Positions 1-11,895 of a stretch of 64,000 nucleotides of DNA are shown in pieces (positions within the stretch are counted from its first letter, which is position 1; each line of letters starts with the position of its first letter). Made by a program: the position numbers and the translations under genes. Under the pieces are notes generated by a model that saw nothing but the letters and a program-made list of their open reading frames with translations, did not search any database and was not told the origin of the DNA. Origin of the DNA: Mortierella sp. BCC40632 (lineage: Eukaryota > Mortierellomycota > Mortierellomycetes > Mortierellales > Mortierellaceae); the NCBI GenBank assembly GCA_011634665.1, contig WAEK01000015.1, positions 1,162,501 to 1,226,500 of the forward strand, in the 5' to 3' direction.

Positions 1-36
1 CAGATTCTCATCAGGAGGATGAGTGAGCAGCCAGGG

Positions 37-1573
37 TCATACAAACAAGGTCAACAGAAGAGAAATGGCTGCCGAGAGCAGCATGGTCAATGTGCTCCTT
101 GAGCTCGAAACCTGACCCGCACTACTGCCACTGCCTTCATACAGCCTTGCTGGCTCTCCAACACTCATCTGAAGGTTTCGAAAGTACACATTTGTGTCTA
201 CGGGTGTCGCGTAGCTTGCATCCGACCCACCAAAGAAGGACGAGAACATCAGTCCTTGGAATCCGACCATGCCTGTTGTCCGGTATGGGACGTTGTCCAT
301 AGAAACGACAAGGTTGCCATTCTGGTAAACCTGCAACTTGCCATTCTGCTTGGCGGCAGGTTCGTTCAGTTCCATGACGACATCGATATGCGACCAGGCT
401 CCAGGGGCAAAGTAAATCAAACCCCGGCCGATCGAGATTCCATACTTGTCATTGCACATAGATTGAGCATCCTTACAAAAGCTTGAGCTAGATGATGTAG
501 GGAGGTATGCATAAACTAGAGAAAGGATGGGGTGCCATAAGCATGAGTTAGGCTCCGTGGTCGTGGTGTTCTCGATTCGTGGTTTTTTTTTTTTTTTGGT
601 TCGGAATAGACGTGAACCTTAAGGCAATCTTTACCTTCACCGTGTCCAGCTTCACGCCACATGAGTCGGACCGTTAAACAGCTCTCCGACTCTTTGCCAC
701 CAGAGCATCCATCTTTAGGCGATCCTCCGTAGACACCAGGGAGCTTTCCTCCTAAAACGAGCACCCACATATGCCGCGTAGAATAATAAGAACGTTCCAA
801 CGAGAAGAGACGCGATGTTACAAAGTTGATCCGCTTTGTTTTTTTTTTTATCCCTAAGCGGATAGCGATCGCAAAAGTGGTGGCAACGGGCTCACAGGAA
901 CTGCTCTCTCTCTCTCTCTCACCCTCGAAGTGAACGCTTATTTTGTTTGTGTTTTTTCTGAAAAAAAAAAAAATCAAGCGGTTGAGAGGAGAGGATATCC
1001 TGCGATGCTCGTGCCATGGTTCTAAAGGTACTTACCTAGGACCCAGTTAAAGCCGGCCGGGAAGGCCACATCGTAGCTGACCATCATCTTTGAGTACGGA
1101 GTCGACTCTCCAAAGGGACTTGCATAGAACTGCGCTCCTCCTTGTACAGTGCCCTTGGAGGGTGCATAGGAACCCTTAGGATAAAGGAGTTGTAGAACAG
1201 GACCATTGGTCTTGTTACCAGAGGTTGAAGGATCAGATCCTCCAACGAAGGGGTCCGAGACAAACGAAAGGCTCTTGCCACCGACCGGGATTGTTTTGTG
1301 GATGGTCGACCAGTTCTGGACAATGAAACGTTCTCCATTCATTCCCGTAGAGTTGTTTGCACCTGCGGCGGCGATTGGCGCATCTGGCATAGGTGCGTTC
1401 CAATTTTTGACAAAGCCTCCTTGGTCGTAGATCTGTTGACGCGTCAGGGGGCCAGCTGCAGCATTCACGCTCGAGGCTGCATGATGCGAGGCGGAAAGCA
1501 GGCCTGTGGAAAAGAGACAAAAGGAGAGGAGGAGCAACAGTCCAAAAGAGGAAAGGGGGGAGGACGTGGACAT
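37..1573 (-). CDS. Secreted, GPI-anchored polysaccharide lyase family 14-like protein
   Basis: Three exons (1573-1036, 751-635, 515-37) join in phase to about 377 aa. The start chosen is the second in-frame ATG (MSTSSPLSSF), because a clean signal peptide follows directly (Leu-rich core, then SASHHA). An ATG at 1663 would add 30 residues in front. The mature part holds family landmarks: FNWVLGGKLPGVYGG across the first splice, RLMWREAGHGEVYAYLP across the second, then MCNDKYGISIGRG and PGAWSHIDVVMELN. These match the beta-jelly-roll of PL14-type glucuronan/alginate lyase-like proteins. N-glycosylation sequons (NNST, NWS, NKT) are present. The last 25 residues are a Ser-rich linker and a hydrophobic tail without charged residues, typical of a GPI signal. 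Likely acts at the cell surface on uronic-acid polysaccharides of its own wall or of substrates; the substrate is inference. Confidence 0.85.
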
Positions 1574-1782
1574 GGAGGATGTGCGGAGGGGAGGAAAATG
1601 TCGATGGATCAAGCGTGGAGAGGGTCGTAGCCGAGTCCCTGAGGACGTTAAGATCTGCTGCATTCTTGGAGATGCTGGGAGATTGTCGCTGTCTCTGTCG
1701 CTGGCTAGGATTCAGTGTTCGAGTCCGTTTCCGCTTTTGACTAGGTCGTGCCTGAATAGGCTGTGTGGAAAGGAGGTAGGGC

Positions 1783-1838
<56 letters not shown>

Positions 1839-3712
1839 TGATGATGATGGTGATGAGTGGACACAGATGGACCAAATGGAATGGACAATTGCCTCGGATG
1901 GCAATGGTGATGACAGGTTTTGCTGGACAGGAGGTATCACGGAGAACAAGGAAGCCCTGCAAGAAAAGAAACTCGAGTTAATTTATAGGGACCTGACGAG
2001 CAGGACCTTCTCGCTTTCCACTGCCCGAGAGAGGGACAGTGAGCCTGTCTATTTCTCTTTCTCATCCTTTCTCCGCCGCATCCACCAGTCCTGTTGAGAA
2101 CGAACTCCTGCCAGTATACAAACATTGGCTTCAGTGGGGTCCGATTGCCCGTAGTCGGCATCAAGTAGTGCTGCCGTTCAACATAAGATAGGAAGAGGAA
2201 TGCTGAGCAGCGTCATAGTGTCCATGAATATCAAGGTATTTTCCAAGACAACGGTACCTGAGCGGGGTCTACTGGTCTGCAGCGTGGCTAAGAAAAGAAG
2301 AATCTGGGCTGAACTAAGAGTCGAGGCGGGGTGAGTAGATAGCTCTGGATGTTTCAATGGACAGAATGGAGGGCTGTTGATGCAATGAGGAGAATGAATG
2401 AATGAAAGGGACGATTTGAAATGAGATCGAGTGGACAGGGCTCCTTCTTTTGCTCATTGCGGCGGGCTGAATGGCTTTCCTATAGAAAGCAAAAGCCGTC
2501 CAGATGGCCTTGCGTTCTGGTAGTCCCAGCGCAGTATCGTCTCTTGTAACAGCCCATCATATCATGTGCTGTCCGTTCTGCCTGCTAGGGTTGAGTGTAC
2601 CTGTGGACAACACAACTACAGGAACTAGAAGAACAGAAGAGCCACGTTGGTCTATCGGCCAGCGATTGTACTCCCCCCCCCTCTTCTTCGTCCTTGCTAC
2701 ACACAAAGCATTTGTAGAAGTGACCGTTAAAAATGGGATTCCAGGCACCAATGCCGCAGCATAGGGATTGGTTCATTGATCCCTAGTTTTCCTACGGGTC
2801 TTGTCGCGCGATTCTCCGACAGGGGTCCAATTGGGTCTCCCATTCGCGTGTCGGACGCTGATGCGAAGGTGACATATCCCACACCCGAGAAAGCTGCGCC
2901 AGCGTTCTTCTTTTCTTTCCTTTCCTTTTTTTTTCTTTTTTTTTTCTTCACCGTCAGTCGACACAGTGAGTCTCTTTAATGGTCGTAGGGCACGACACTC
3001 GGTCAAAGACAGTCGAGGGCGCAGCGTCTGGCAGGTGCAGGCGTTGAAGGTTGAGGTCAACTACGAAACCGAGTTTGCGCGCGCGAACGCCACCAGGCAA
3101 AAGGGTGTATCAATGGCGAAGCACGGGCAAAGGGAAGGCACGGGCACGGGCACGAGCTGATGGCGTTTGCTCCTCTTGCTCACCCAACTCACTCACTCTC
3201 TCTCTCTCTCTCTCACCCCACCCGACCCCCCTCCTCTTTCTCCCTCCTCTCCTTTCCTTTCCAGTCTGCAAGAATGACCAGGGGAGTGCATAAAAAGGTC
3301 TTTGGAAAATACTCATGTGAGTCCATTTTACATCTGAGGCTCCGCATCACCTCTGCATCACCCATCGTCATTGTCATCCGTATCCATTGACCGCCTCACA
3401 TTTGTTCCCCATTCTTGTCTCATTCTCTGCTAGTACATTCTCTCTAGTCTGCGGCGCTTGCTTCTTTCTTTCTTCTTTGCACTACATTTCAAGCCTGCAC
3501 ACACGCACACGAGTCACTTGTTTGACCATTGTCCACATCTTCGTGCATCCTCCCTTGCTATTCTCATTCAATTGTCCTCAACCTCGGTATTTCATTCCAT
3601 CCCACTTTTTTCGCTCTTTATTCTTTTTTTTCTTTTCACCTCTCACTCGCCTCTGCGCCTCCAGCTGTCTCAGCCTTGCTTTGCCGCTATCCACCACTTG
3701 ACATCACCATCT
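1574..3712. other. Intergenic region, no supported gene
   Basis: This is a shared 5' region between the minus-strand lyase and the plus-strand disordered protein. It holds a GA microsatellite (1785-1834), T/TTTC-rich tracts near 2910-2950 and a CT tract near 3181-3213. Short reading frames in it are low-complexity or have no recognisable similarity. The last 300 bases before 3713 are pyrimidine-rich, as expected for a fungal 5' UTR. Confidence 0.6.
1785..1834. repeat. (GA)n microsatellite
   Basis: About 25 uninterrupted GA units, followed by an ATGATG run. It lies about 210 bp upstream of the lyase start, on its 5' side. Such purine/pyrimidine mirror tracts recur in front of several genes in this window. 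Confidence 0.95.
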
Positions 3713-4885
3713 ATGAAAGAGGCTGCGTGTCTGGAGACGGAGACTGTCCTGTCACCAGCATCGGTGGCACAGCTCAAGGCAAGCGAACGCCAGTTGCTGC
3801 CCAAGGATGGTCTCTCGATAGAAACTGCACCCCCGGTGGCAACACCTAGCACTGAACCAGCCACACAGTTCCCAATCACACCACCCACTTCGGGTGTCGA
3901 GAGCACGGCAAAGATCTCACTTCTTGCTCTCGTTGCCGCAGAAGATATGGAAGGCGTCGAAGTGTTTAATAAGGGTGGGGTCGAGTCTGAAGTCCATGGT
4001 CTGTCTGTCATGAGTAACTCAGGCGCTTCGACCGCCCAACCAAGCGACATAACCCTGAACACACCACCCCAATCTGCCTCACCCTCGTCTTCTGTATCCA
4101 CCCCTGCGTCTGATAAAGACGCTTGCCCACTGAGAACAGGGTCCCCTATGTCTTCACCCACACAAGCCACTACCAAAGACGCGCAGAAGGTTGACGCCGA
4201 CAGAAACACTGTCGTGGACGTGGCTCGGACAATGGATGCTATCGATGATGAAGATGTGGACATGACAGTTGTACAGAATACTCACGAAGGTGAAACTGCG
4301 GCGCATGAGGCAACCAAGTCCGACAGCAACGACGGTAGCGGCAAGAACCATGGTCAAGAGGAAGACAAGGAAGTCGATGCAGACGAAGACGTAGCCCAAG
4401 AGCAAATCAACACTCATCCATATAGCTCCACGACCTCCTCAGCAGCTTCTTCTGTTGCCTCACTCCTGGCTTCGGAGCCAACTATCATCCCGGGTCCAGA
4501 ATCAATCTATGCTGCGGTACCGATCTCTCGAGAGATTTATATCATCCCACACTCGAGCAAAGGCTTCCATTGGAACGAAGACCTGTTCCTGAAGCCTCAT
4601 CAACGCCGAAGCCTAGGCATCGATGAGATGTACGAGGCTCTTGAGAACGGTAGCAGTATGGACGAGGACAGTGTTCATGTAACAGGCACTGTGGATAGAG
4701 CCAGTGACGGACATGAAGACGACACTGGTCCGAGCAGTAGCAGTAATGGAGTCAGCACCACAGAGGTTGAGACCAGTAGCAGCGAGCCAAGTCCACAACA
4801 AAGGAGGTTCAGTCGCACAGCTGTAGTAGCCGTGCATGAAATTCGATTAGGAGACGAAGATAGTACTCGAATTCTTCCTTGGTGA
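3713..4885 (+). CDS. Disordered acidic protein of unknown function
   Basis: Single exon, 390 aa from ATG 3713. Upstream in-frame ATGs (for example 3458) would add a segment that reads like a translated pyrimidine-rich leader, so the later start is preferred. The protein is mostly Ser/Thr/Asp/Glu-rich and predicted disordered. More ordered segments near the C-terminus are YIIPHSSKGFHWNEDLFLKP followed by HQRRSLGIDEMY, and the last residues RRFSRTAVVAVHEIRLGDED with a terminal RILPW. These look like short linear or conserved motifs. No domain or family is recognised. The 3' flank has a long T tract at about 4925-4955. Confidence 0.6.
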   Translation: MKEAACLETETVLSPASVAQLKASERQLLPKDGLSIETAPPVATPSTEPATQFPITPPTSGVESTAKISLLALVAAEDMEGVEVFNKGGVESEVHGLSVMSNSGASTAQPSDITLNTPPQSASPSSSVSTPASDKDACPLRTGSPMSSPTQATTKDAQKVDADRNTVVDVARTMDAIDDEDVDMTVVQNTHEGETAAHEATKSDSNDGSGKNHGQEEDKEVDADEDVAQEQINTHPYSSTTSSAASSVASLLASEPTIIPGPESIYAAVPISREIYIIPHSSKGFHWNEDLFLKPHQRRSLGIDEMYEALENGSSMDEDSVHVTGTVDRASDGHEDDTGPSSSSNGVSTTEVETSSSEPSPQQRRFSRTAVVAVHEIRLGDEDSTRILPW

Positions 4886-4921
4886 CACCTGGTTGTTGCT
4901 CTTCTTTTCCTCACGTGCATT

Positions 4922-4956
<35 letters not shown>

Positions 4957-5761
4957 GTATAAAGCACCTCTCCCCCTGCGGAATGGATTGTTTCTTCACC
5001 ATTCCTGTCCGGTGGGATCGTGTATACTTTAATGAGGTTCTTACTGACGAAGTATATTGCTGACACCACTAAACACATTGCAACATTCATTCCCCCAGGA
5101 GTGAATGTTAATTTTTGGAGCAACCTTCTTTATTTTCTTTTTTTTTCTTGCAGAAGACAAGAGTTTTTTTTTTTTGTTATCAACAGTGAAAAGGGGAGAG
5201 ACAGAGGAAGGGCTATGGAATGAGGTTCTCTCAGCTAGTATTGGTCAATAGTAAGAATAATAATAAAAAAAAAAAAATCGATGGTCGAGGTGAGTGCGAT
5301 AGCATCACTCTCTCATGAGGACTCGGGACGCCAGCCTGTGAATGAGCTCCACCTGGGTGCCAATCAAAAGTGGACTGCACAGCGAACCTATTTTTTTTTT
5401 TTTTTTCTTTTTTTCTTTGACTTCTTCGTTCTTTGAAGACCCTTCAAAAGCCACGAGCAGTCCTATAAACATTGATTCGCTTTTCTTTTTTCCCTTCCTC
5501 CTCTTGAGGTTGCTCTTTTTTTTTTTTTTTTTTGTTGTTTTGTTGCGTACAAAGGTTCATCGCGGTCTCTCAGGGATCAGGCTAGCAATCTACCATTCTT
5601 CCTCCCACTACCAGCATTTTTTATTTTTTGTTTTTCCATTTGCATCCACATCCCTCACTCTCTCCTTTTTATCTAGGAGACATTTCTTCATTCACCTTCC
5701 CATAGTCTCATTTCTTTTTCCATAAAACTTCCACTCCATACACATATTATAACCCCCCCTA
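4886..5761. other. Intergenic region with homopolymer T tracts
   Basis: Contains T runs near 4925, 5392 and 5518 and pyrimidine-rich sequence leading into the RPC2 start. No gene or RNA is recognised. Confidence 0.6.
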
Positions 5762-7406
5762 ATGATTTCCAAGAACCTAGAAGAGGCAAAGGAGGATGTC
5801 AAGAAGGGGATCAAGGAGGCGCAGGCTAATGCCGCGGCTCACTTTGGGGGTAAAGGACTCACAGACCCTATTCCCACAGTCGAGGTGAGTCATGATTATC
5901 CAATGCTTCCTCCCTCCATGCTTCCCTTTACCCCTCTCCTCCCCTAATACTGCGCCAGGGTTTATTCTAGGAAAGAGATTCGCTGACACTTTTTTTTTTT
6001 TTTTATATACTCTGGTTGGATGGGGCTTCGTTAGGATAAATGGAAACTACTGCCCGCTTTCTTGAAGGTCAAGGGTCTAGTGAAACAGCATATCGACTCG
6101 TTCAACTACTTTATCAACGTGGATCTGGAAAAGATCATCCGAGCTAACGAGCGAGTCAAGTCAGATGTTGATCCTCACTTTTATCTCAAGTAAGAGGCTC
6201 TCTACTTTTTTTTTTTTTTTTTTTTTTTTTTTGGAGATGACAGATCGTCTAACCGGCCACAATGGCATCTGGCCTTTTCACCTTTCCGCCTTTTCATAGA
6301 TACACAGGAATCAGAGTCGGTGCACCTGAAAGACCGGACCAGGAGGCGATGAACAAATCATATACACCACACGAATGTCGTCTTCGTGACCTGACCTACT
6401 CTGCTAATATCTATGTCGACATTGAATACGTCCGTGGTCGTCAAATCGTAAGGCGCAAGGGTGTGCCCATTGGACGGATGCCCATCATGTTAAGAAGTTC
6501 TCACTGTGTGCTGACAGGAAAGAACGAGCTGGATTTGGCCAAGATGAATGAGTGCCCCCTGGATCCTGGTGGATACTTTGTTGTCAAGGGTGTTGAAAAA
6601 GTCATTCTTGTTCAGGAACAAATGTCCAAGAATCGTATTCTTGTGGATGTAGACCGAAAGGGCTTTGTGCAGGCTGGTGTTACAAGGTAAGATTTGAAAA
6701 AGAAAAAAAAAAGAGAAAGATCTCCTGTTTGTATCGCTCTTTTGATCCGCTCATGACAAGCTAACGATTTTCTAATGCCTTTCTCTTTGGAATTAGTTCT
6801 ACAATGGAGCGTAAATCTAAAACATATGTTGGCACCAAGAACGGCAAGATCTACTTGAAGCACAATTCGATTGCAGAGGATGTTCCTATTGTGGTAGCAT
6901 TGAAGGCCATGGGAATGCAGTCAGACAAGGAAATCACACAGCTTGTTTGTGGACAGGATTCGAAATATGTCGACAAATTCTCACCTAATCTTGAAGAGTG
7001 TTCAACGATGAGGATCTTCACTCAGCAACAGGCATTGGATTATATTGGATCAAAGATTAAGGCACCCAAGCGATCCTTTGGATCAGCTGTCCGCAAACCA
7101 CCAGTAAGCCAATTCGAACATGTTGGGTGTTGATTTTTTTTTTTTCAAAGCTGCCTTTCTAACTAATATTTTAATTAATTTATTTTTTCGACTATACCAA
7201 CAGGCTGAGGAGGCGCTAGAGATCCTTGCAACAGTTGTCTTGGCACATGTTGAGGTCCATGATAACAACTTTAGACCAAAGTGTATTTATGTTGCTGTTA
7301 TGGCTCGTCGTGTTGTCATGGCAATGCTTCGAGGAGATTTGGTGGACGATCGTGATTACGTCGGTAATAAGCGTTTGGAATTGTAAGTGCTACTTATCAT
7401 CTTTCT

Positions 7407-7440
<34 letters not shown>

Positions 7441-10237
7441 ACATCCTTTGTCAGTCCACTATACTCCAATATCCTACCACTCAGTTTTGTCCGCAGGGTA
7501 GCGATAACCAGAAATCTGACTCTAACCAACTATGCTTCACGTTTCATGTAATTGGTATTTTTTCTTCTCCCTTGATAGGGCTGGACAACTGTTGTCGCTG
7601 CTTTTCGAGGATTTGTTCAAAAAGTTCAACTCGGATCTCAAGATGAGTATTGACAAAGTGTTGAAGAAGCCAAACAGGACCCAGGAATTCGATGTCTACA
7701 ATCAGCTTCTCTTCCATGGCGATCATATCACCTCTGGATTTGTTCGTGCCATCTCTTCCGGTAACTGGAGCTTGAAGCGTTTCAAGATGGAACGTGCCGG
7801 TATTACCCAGGTGTTGAGTCGCTTGAGTTTTATTTCGGCTCTGGGTATGATGACACGTATCTCGTCTCAGTTCGAAAAGACTAGAAAGGTCTCAGGACCA
7901 AGAGCTCTTCAACCATCACAGTGGGGTATGTTGTGTCCATCAGACACACCCGAAGGAGAGGCTTGTGGTCTGGTCAAGAATTTGGCCTTGATGACACATA
8001 TTACAACTGATGATGAGGAGGCTCCCCTTGTCAAACTGGCATACATCCTCGGCGTTGAAGGTAAGAGCCCCCCCTTTTTTTTTTTTTCTTTCTTTCTTTC
8101 TTTCTTTCTTATGTTGAATGGCAGCAGTATCTGCGGAATGTGTTGCTCAAAGCAGGATGGAGAACTAACATGGATATTTTTACTTTCTCTAAATCGTTTA
8201 GATGTTTCGTTGCTTACGGGTCCAGAGTTGTACTTGCCCGACACATTCATGGTGTTCTTGAACGGTACTATCCTAGGAATCACTCGCCACAGCAAACAGT
8301 TTGTCGCCGCCTTCCGTCGTATGCGTCGTGCTGGACGTATCTCTGAGTTTGTTAGCATCTTCATCAGCGACCATCACAATTCAGTTCATATTTCGTGTGA
8401 TGGAGGTCGTATCTGCAGACCCTTGATCATTGTCGAGAAGGGCAAGCCTCGTGTCAAGGCGGAGCATATTGAGCAACTTTCAGCAGGCAAGTTGTCATTC
8501 GACGACTTTTTGCAGATGGGATTGATCGAGTACCTGGATGTGAACGAAGAGAGTGATTCCAACATTGCACTCTATGAGCGTGAAATCATCCCCGAGTCGA
8601 CCCATGTGGAGATTGAGCCTTTTACAATTTTGGGAGCTGTCGCTGGATTGATTCCCTATCCCCATCACAACCAGTCTCCTCGTAACACTTATCAGTGCGC
8701 TATGGGTAAACAAGCCATTGGTGCTATCGCCTACAATCAGTTGAACCGTATCGACACACTCCTTTATCTGATGGTCTACCCACAGCAGCCAATGGTCAAG
8801 ACCAAGACGATCGAGATGATTGGATACGACAAGTTGCCTGCAGGACAAAACGCTACTGTTGCAGTCATGTCCAACTCTGGATACGATATTGAGGATGCTC
8901 TGGTGCTTAACAAAGCCTCTTTGGATCGTGGATATGGTCGTTGTCAGGTCCTTCGCAAGTATGCTACCTTGCTGCGACAGTATTCCAACGGTAGTTACGA
9001 CCGACTCGCAGATCCTCCTGTTCACCCTGAAGATCCAACTCTGGTCCAAGAAAAGTTTGAGGTCTTGGACAAGGATGGTATTGCTTCTGTTGGTGAGCGT
9101 ATCAAACCCGGTCAAGTTTATATCAACAAGCAAATGCCAACCAACACGAGCTCGGACATTGGTGTGAACTCGCGCGATCCTACTGCCAATGCATACAAGA
9201 ATGCACCCATGTCGTACAAGAGTGCGATGGAAGGTTATGTGGACAAGGTGTTGATGACGACGACCGAGAATGACCAGACATTGATCAAGGCCTTGATCCG
9301 ACAGACTCGTCGTCCCGAGTTGGGAGACAAGTTCTCATCTCGTCACGGTCAGAAGGGAGTGTGTGGTATTATTATTCAGCAGGAAGATATGCCGTTCTCG
9401 GATTTGGGTATTTGTCCCGATGTTATCATGAACCCTCACGGTTTCCCCTCTCGTATGACAGTTGGTAAAATGATTGAATTGTTGGCAGGCAAGGCAGGCG
9501 TGTTGAAGGGACAGCTTCAGTATGGAACTGCATTCGGAGGATCCAAGGTAGAGGATATGAGTCGAATCCTGATCGAAAACGGATTCAGTTATTCGGGCAA
9601 GGACTATGTGACAAGCGGAGTGACAGGAGAGCCATTGTCGGCCTATATTTATTTCGGACCTGTTTACTACCAGAAACTGAAGCACATGGTTATGGACAAG
9701 ATGCATTCACGTTCTCGAGGACCACGTGCTGTCCTGACACGCCAACCCACAGAAGGTCGTTCGAGGGATGGTGGTCTCCGTCTCGGAGAGATGGAGAGAG
9801 GTAATTATCCATTATTTCCTTGTCTTTTTCTTTCTCTTTTTCTTTTTTCCTTTTCTCTTTCTTTCCTTTCTTTCCTTTCTTTCCTTTCTTTTTTCCCGAC
9901 ACTAATGTCTTGCAACCTCTTCTTTGGTCCATGGTGTTTAGATTGTTTGATTGGTTACGGAGCGAGTATGCTACTACTAGAGCGTCTGATGATTTCGTCC
10001 GACATCTTTGAGATTCATGTCTGTGAGACATGTGGTCTGTTGGGATATGCAGGATGGTGTCAGCACTGCAAGAGTTCAAAGGGCATGGCCAAGATGCAGA
10101 TTCCATATGCGTGCAAGTTGCTTTTCCAAGAATTGCAGTCCATGAACGTCATCCCTCGCTTGCAGCTTCAGAACGTCTTTTTGAGCAAACTGAGAACAAA
10201 CAAAAAAAAAGATGAAAGGGTTTTATCTAGAGATTAA
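5762..10237 (+). CDS. RPC2: RNA polymerase III second-largest subunit RPC2 (RET1/RPC128)
   Basis: Eight exons: 5762-5884, 6035-6189, 6300-6686, 6797-7103, 7204-7382, 7579-8060, 8202-9800, 9942-10237. All have GT-AG borders in matching phases and give 1175 aa, close to the usual ~1130-1150. It is the catalytic partner of RPC1 in the nuclear enzyme that makes tRNA, 5S and U6. Diagnostic Pol III features are the [19 protein letters not shown] start region, [70 protein letters not shown] (hybrid-binding region) and [14 protein letters not shown]. The C-terminal zinc ribbon is [16 protein letters not shown]. The end runs about 20 residues past the family's usual end near RLQLQNVF, as a basic tail. 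Introns contain long T runs (for example 7409-7438). Confidence 0.97.
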
Positions 10238-10466
10238 AAGGAGTCTCTCTCCTTTTCTTTTTTCTCCCCCTCTCCCTCCTTCAGGACCAACTATCACTAT
10301 CGCTCGTAACTCGAATCGCTTCTACCTTTTATCACCTTCCACTCCCCACCTCCTTCTACTTGTACAGAAAAATGAGAGTAAAGACATCTGCATGTCGTTT
10401 GAAGAAAGGGATAATATTAGCATTGAAGGGGGGAAGGAGTGGTTTGATTAAGATTGCATTGAGCAT

Positions 10467-10502
<36 letters not shown>

Positions 10503-11157
10503 GGGACTCATGTGGACTAGAGGACAGGGCCTTTCGTTGGACGTTAGGGGCAGCTAGAATCAGCTCAGCGAAGTAGAGCAGATGAAGATGCAAAAGGGGG
10601 GGAAATGAAAGAGCAAAAACGTAGAACGCAGGGTTAAAAAAAAAGTGGGGAGGAAGAGCGATCGTTCTACACGAGTCATAGTAACAAGTAGAGTGCCCGC
10701 GGCTTCGCCACGGGCACTCGACTCCTCGCCTTTGGTAGTCTTTTTCCTTTCCTTCTTTCAAAGTTTTTTTTTTTTTTTTTTTAGCTGCAAGAGTGATGTG
10801 AATGAGCTTTACCGTGAGGAAACGCCTCGATAGGGATGACCGTGGTAGTCAAAGGCGAAGAGCAAAGGGAAAGTGTGAGTCGGTGAGAAAAAAGACATGC
10901 CTGGACACTTAGTCTCAGGGACGCTGAGTATTTACTCTGTTTCCTGTCCCACAGGAGGCTATATCTAATGTAGCTGCTGTGATGTGCACGTGCCAAGGGG
11001 CCCTGCTCCTCTGATATGGGTCTCCCACCATAGATCCCAAGTCGAACTGCAAGATTAAATGAAGCAGACAGTGGGTGACTGGGTGTACTTTACTAATGCT
11101 CCACCGAATCCTTGCCTTGCCCCTATCCTCTCTATCTCCTAGACACGCTCGCTCAAG

Positions 11158-11189
<32 letters not shown>

Positions 11190-11432
11190 TTTTTTCTATC
11201 TATCTCCTTATTCTTTCTCTCACTCTTTCTTTCACTACCTTTCTCTCTTTCTTTCTTTTCTCTCTCTCTCTCTATCGTAGCATTCCTTTTATTCTCATTC
11301 TAACTTTCTGAAGGGACGTGGAGGGGAAGGCAACAAAAGCCGGGTGTAATGGGGATAAAGAGTCGGAACAGGCGTACTATAGACTATCGCATCTTATCTC
11401 TGTCTGTCTGTTGTCTTTTTTTTTTTTTTTTT
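10238..11432. other. Gene-poor spacer downstream of RPC2
   Basis: Contains a T31-class run (about 10471-10501), a GC-rich hairpin (10691-10719), and CT/TTTC low-complexity sequence (11157-11300). No coding exon is supported here. Confidence 0.55.
10691..10719. repeat. Near-perfect GC-rich stem-loop
   Basis: GAGTGCCCGCGG and CCACGGGCACTC are inverted 12-base arms around the loop CTTCG, with one mismatched pair. The GC-rich stem stands out against AT-rich surroundings and is not next to a gene end it could terminate (RPC2 stops 450 bp upstream). It could be a solo pair of transposon terminal inverted repeats, a palindromic repeat, or a structured RNA element; the sequence does not decide between them. 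Confidence 0.8.
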
Positions 11433-11895
11433 TTAATATTTCCCTTCATTGTTGTAAGAATTGTCGCGGAGAATGACCTGATGTTCTTCCTCATATTCTT
11501 GGTCATATTCAAAGTCTTCGCGTAGAGCATCCTCGTCAAATTGGGAGTCTACTCCAAAGTAATACTCTCATTCGACCCTCCGTACACCATTTTATCTTTT
11601 TGCAAGAGCATAGAGATGTGTCGGAAAGGCAATGGATACATGTCGTTCATGAGAAGCAATGACATTGATATACTGAAGCGTCTTCAGGTATTTCAAAACC
11701 GACCAGGTCCTCATGGTTTACAAAGGGGATATCTTTGTACTCAAATGGTTCCAACCAACTGGAAAGCTCTTTTAATTGAAAAATATATGGGTTGAATGAG
11801 CTTATTATCACTCCTTCTTCATCACGGGTAGAAATAGTGATGGAGCAAAGTTTATCATGCCTTGATTGCTGGATGTTATTGTCTGCTGATCTGGG
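11433..11895 (-). CDS. Doubtful minus-strand gene, 3' exons only
   Basis: Not recognised. On the minus strand an 82-codon stop-free stretch (11895 down to 11647) can be spliced in phase 0 through a 109-nt GT-AG intron (11673-11565) to a last exon of 43 codons ending at TAA 11433. The joined product is hydrophilic, with LKELSSWLEPFEYKDIPF, HEDLVGFEIPEDAS and a very acidic end containing EDALREDFEYDQEYEEEH. The acidic tail and the phase match favour coding. Against it, no start codon or upstream exon can be fixed, other frames here also look open, and no family is recognised. It may be the end of a multi-exon gene or a decaying gene. Confidence 0.28.
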
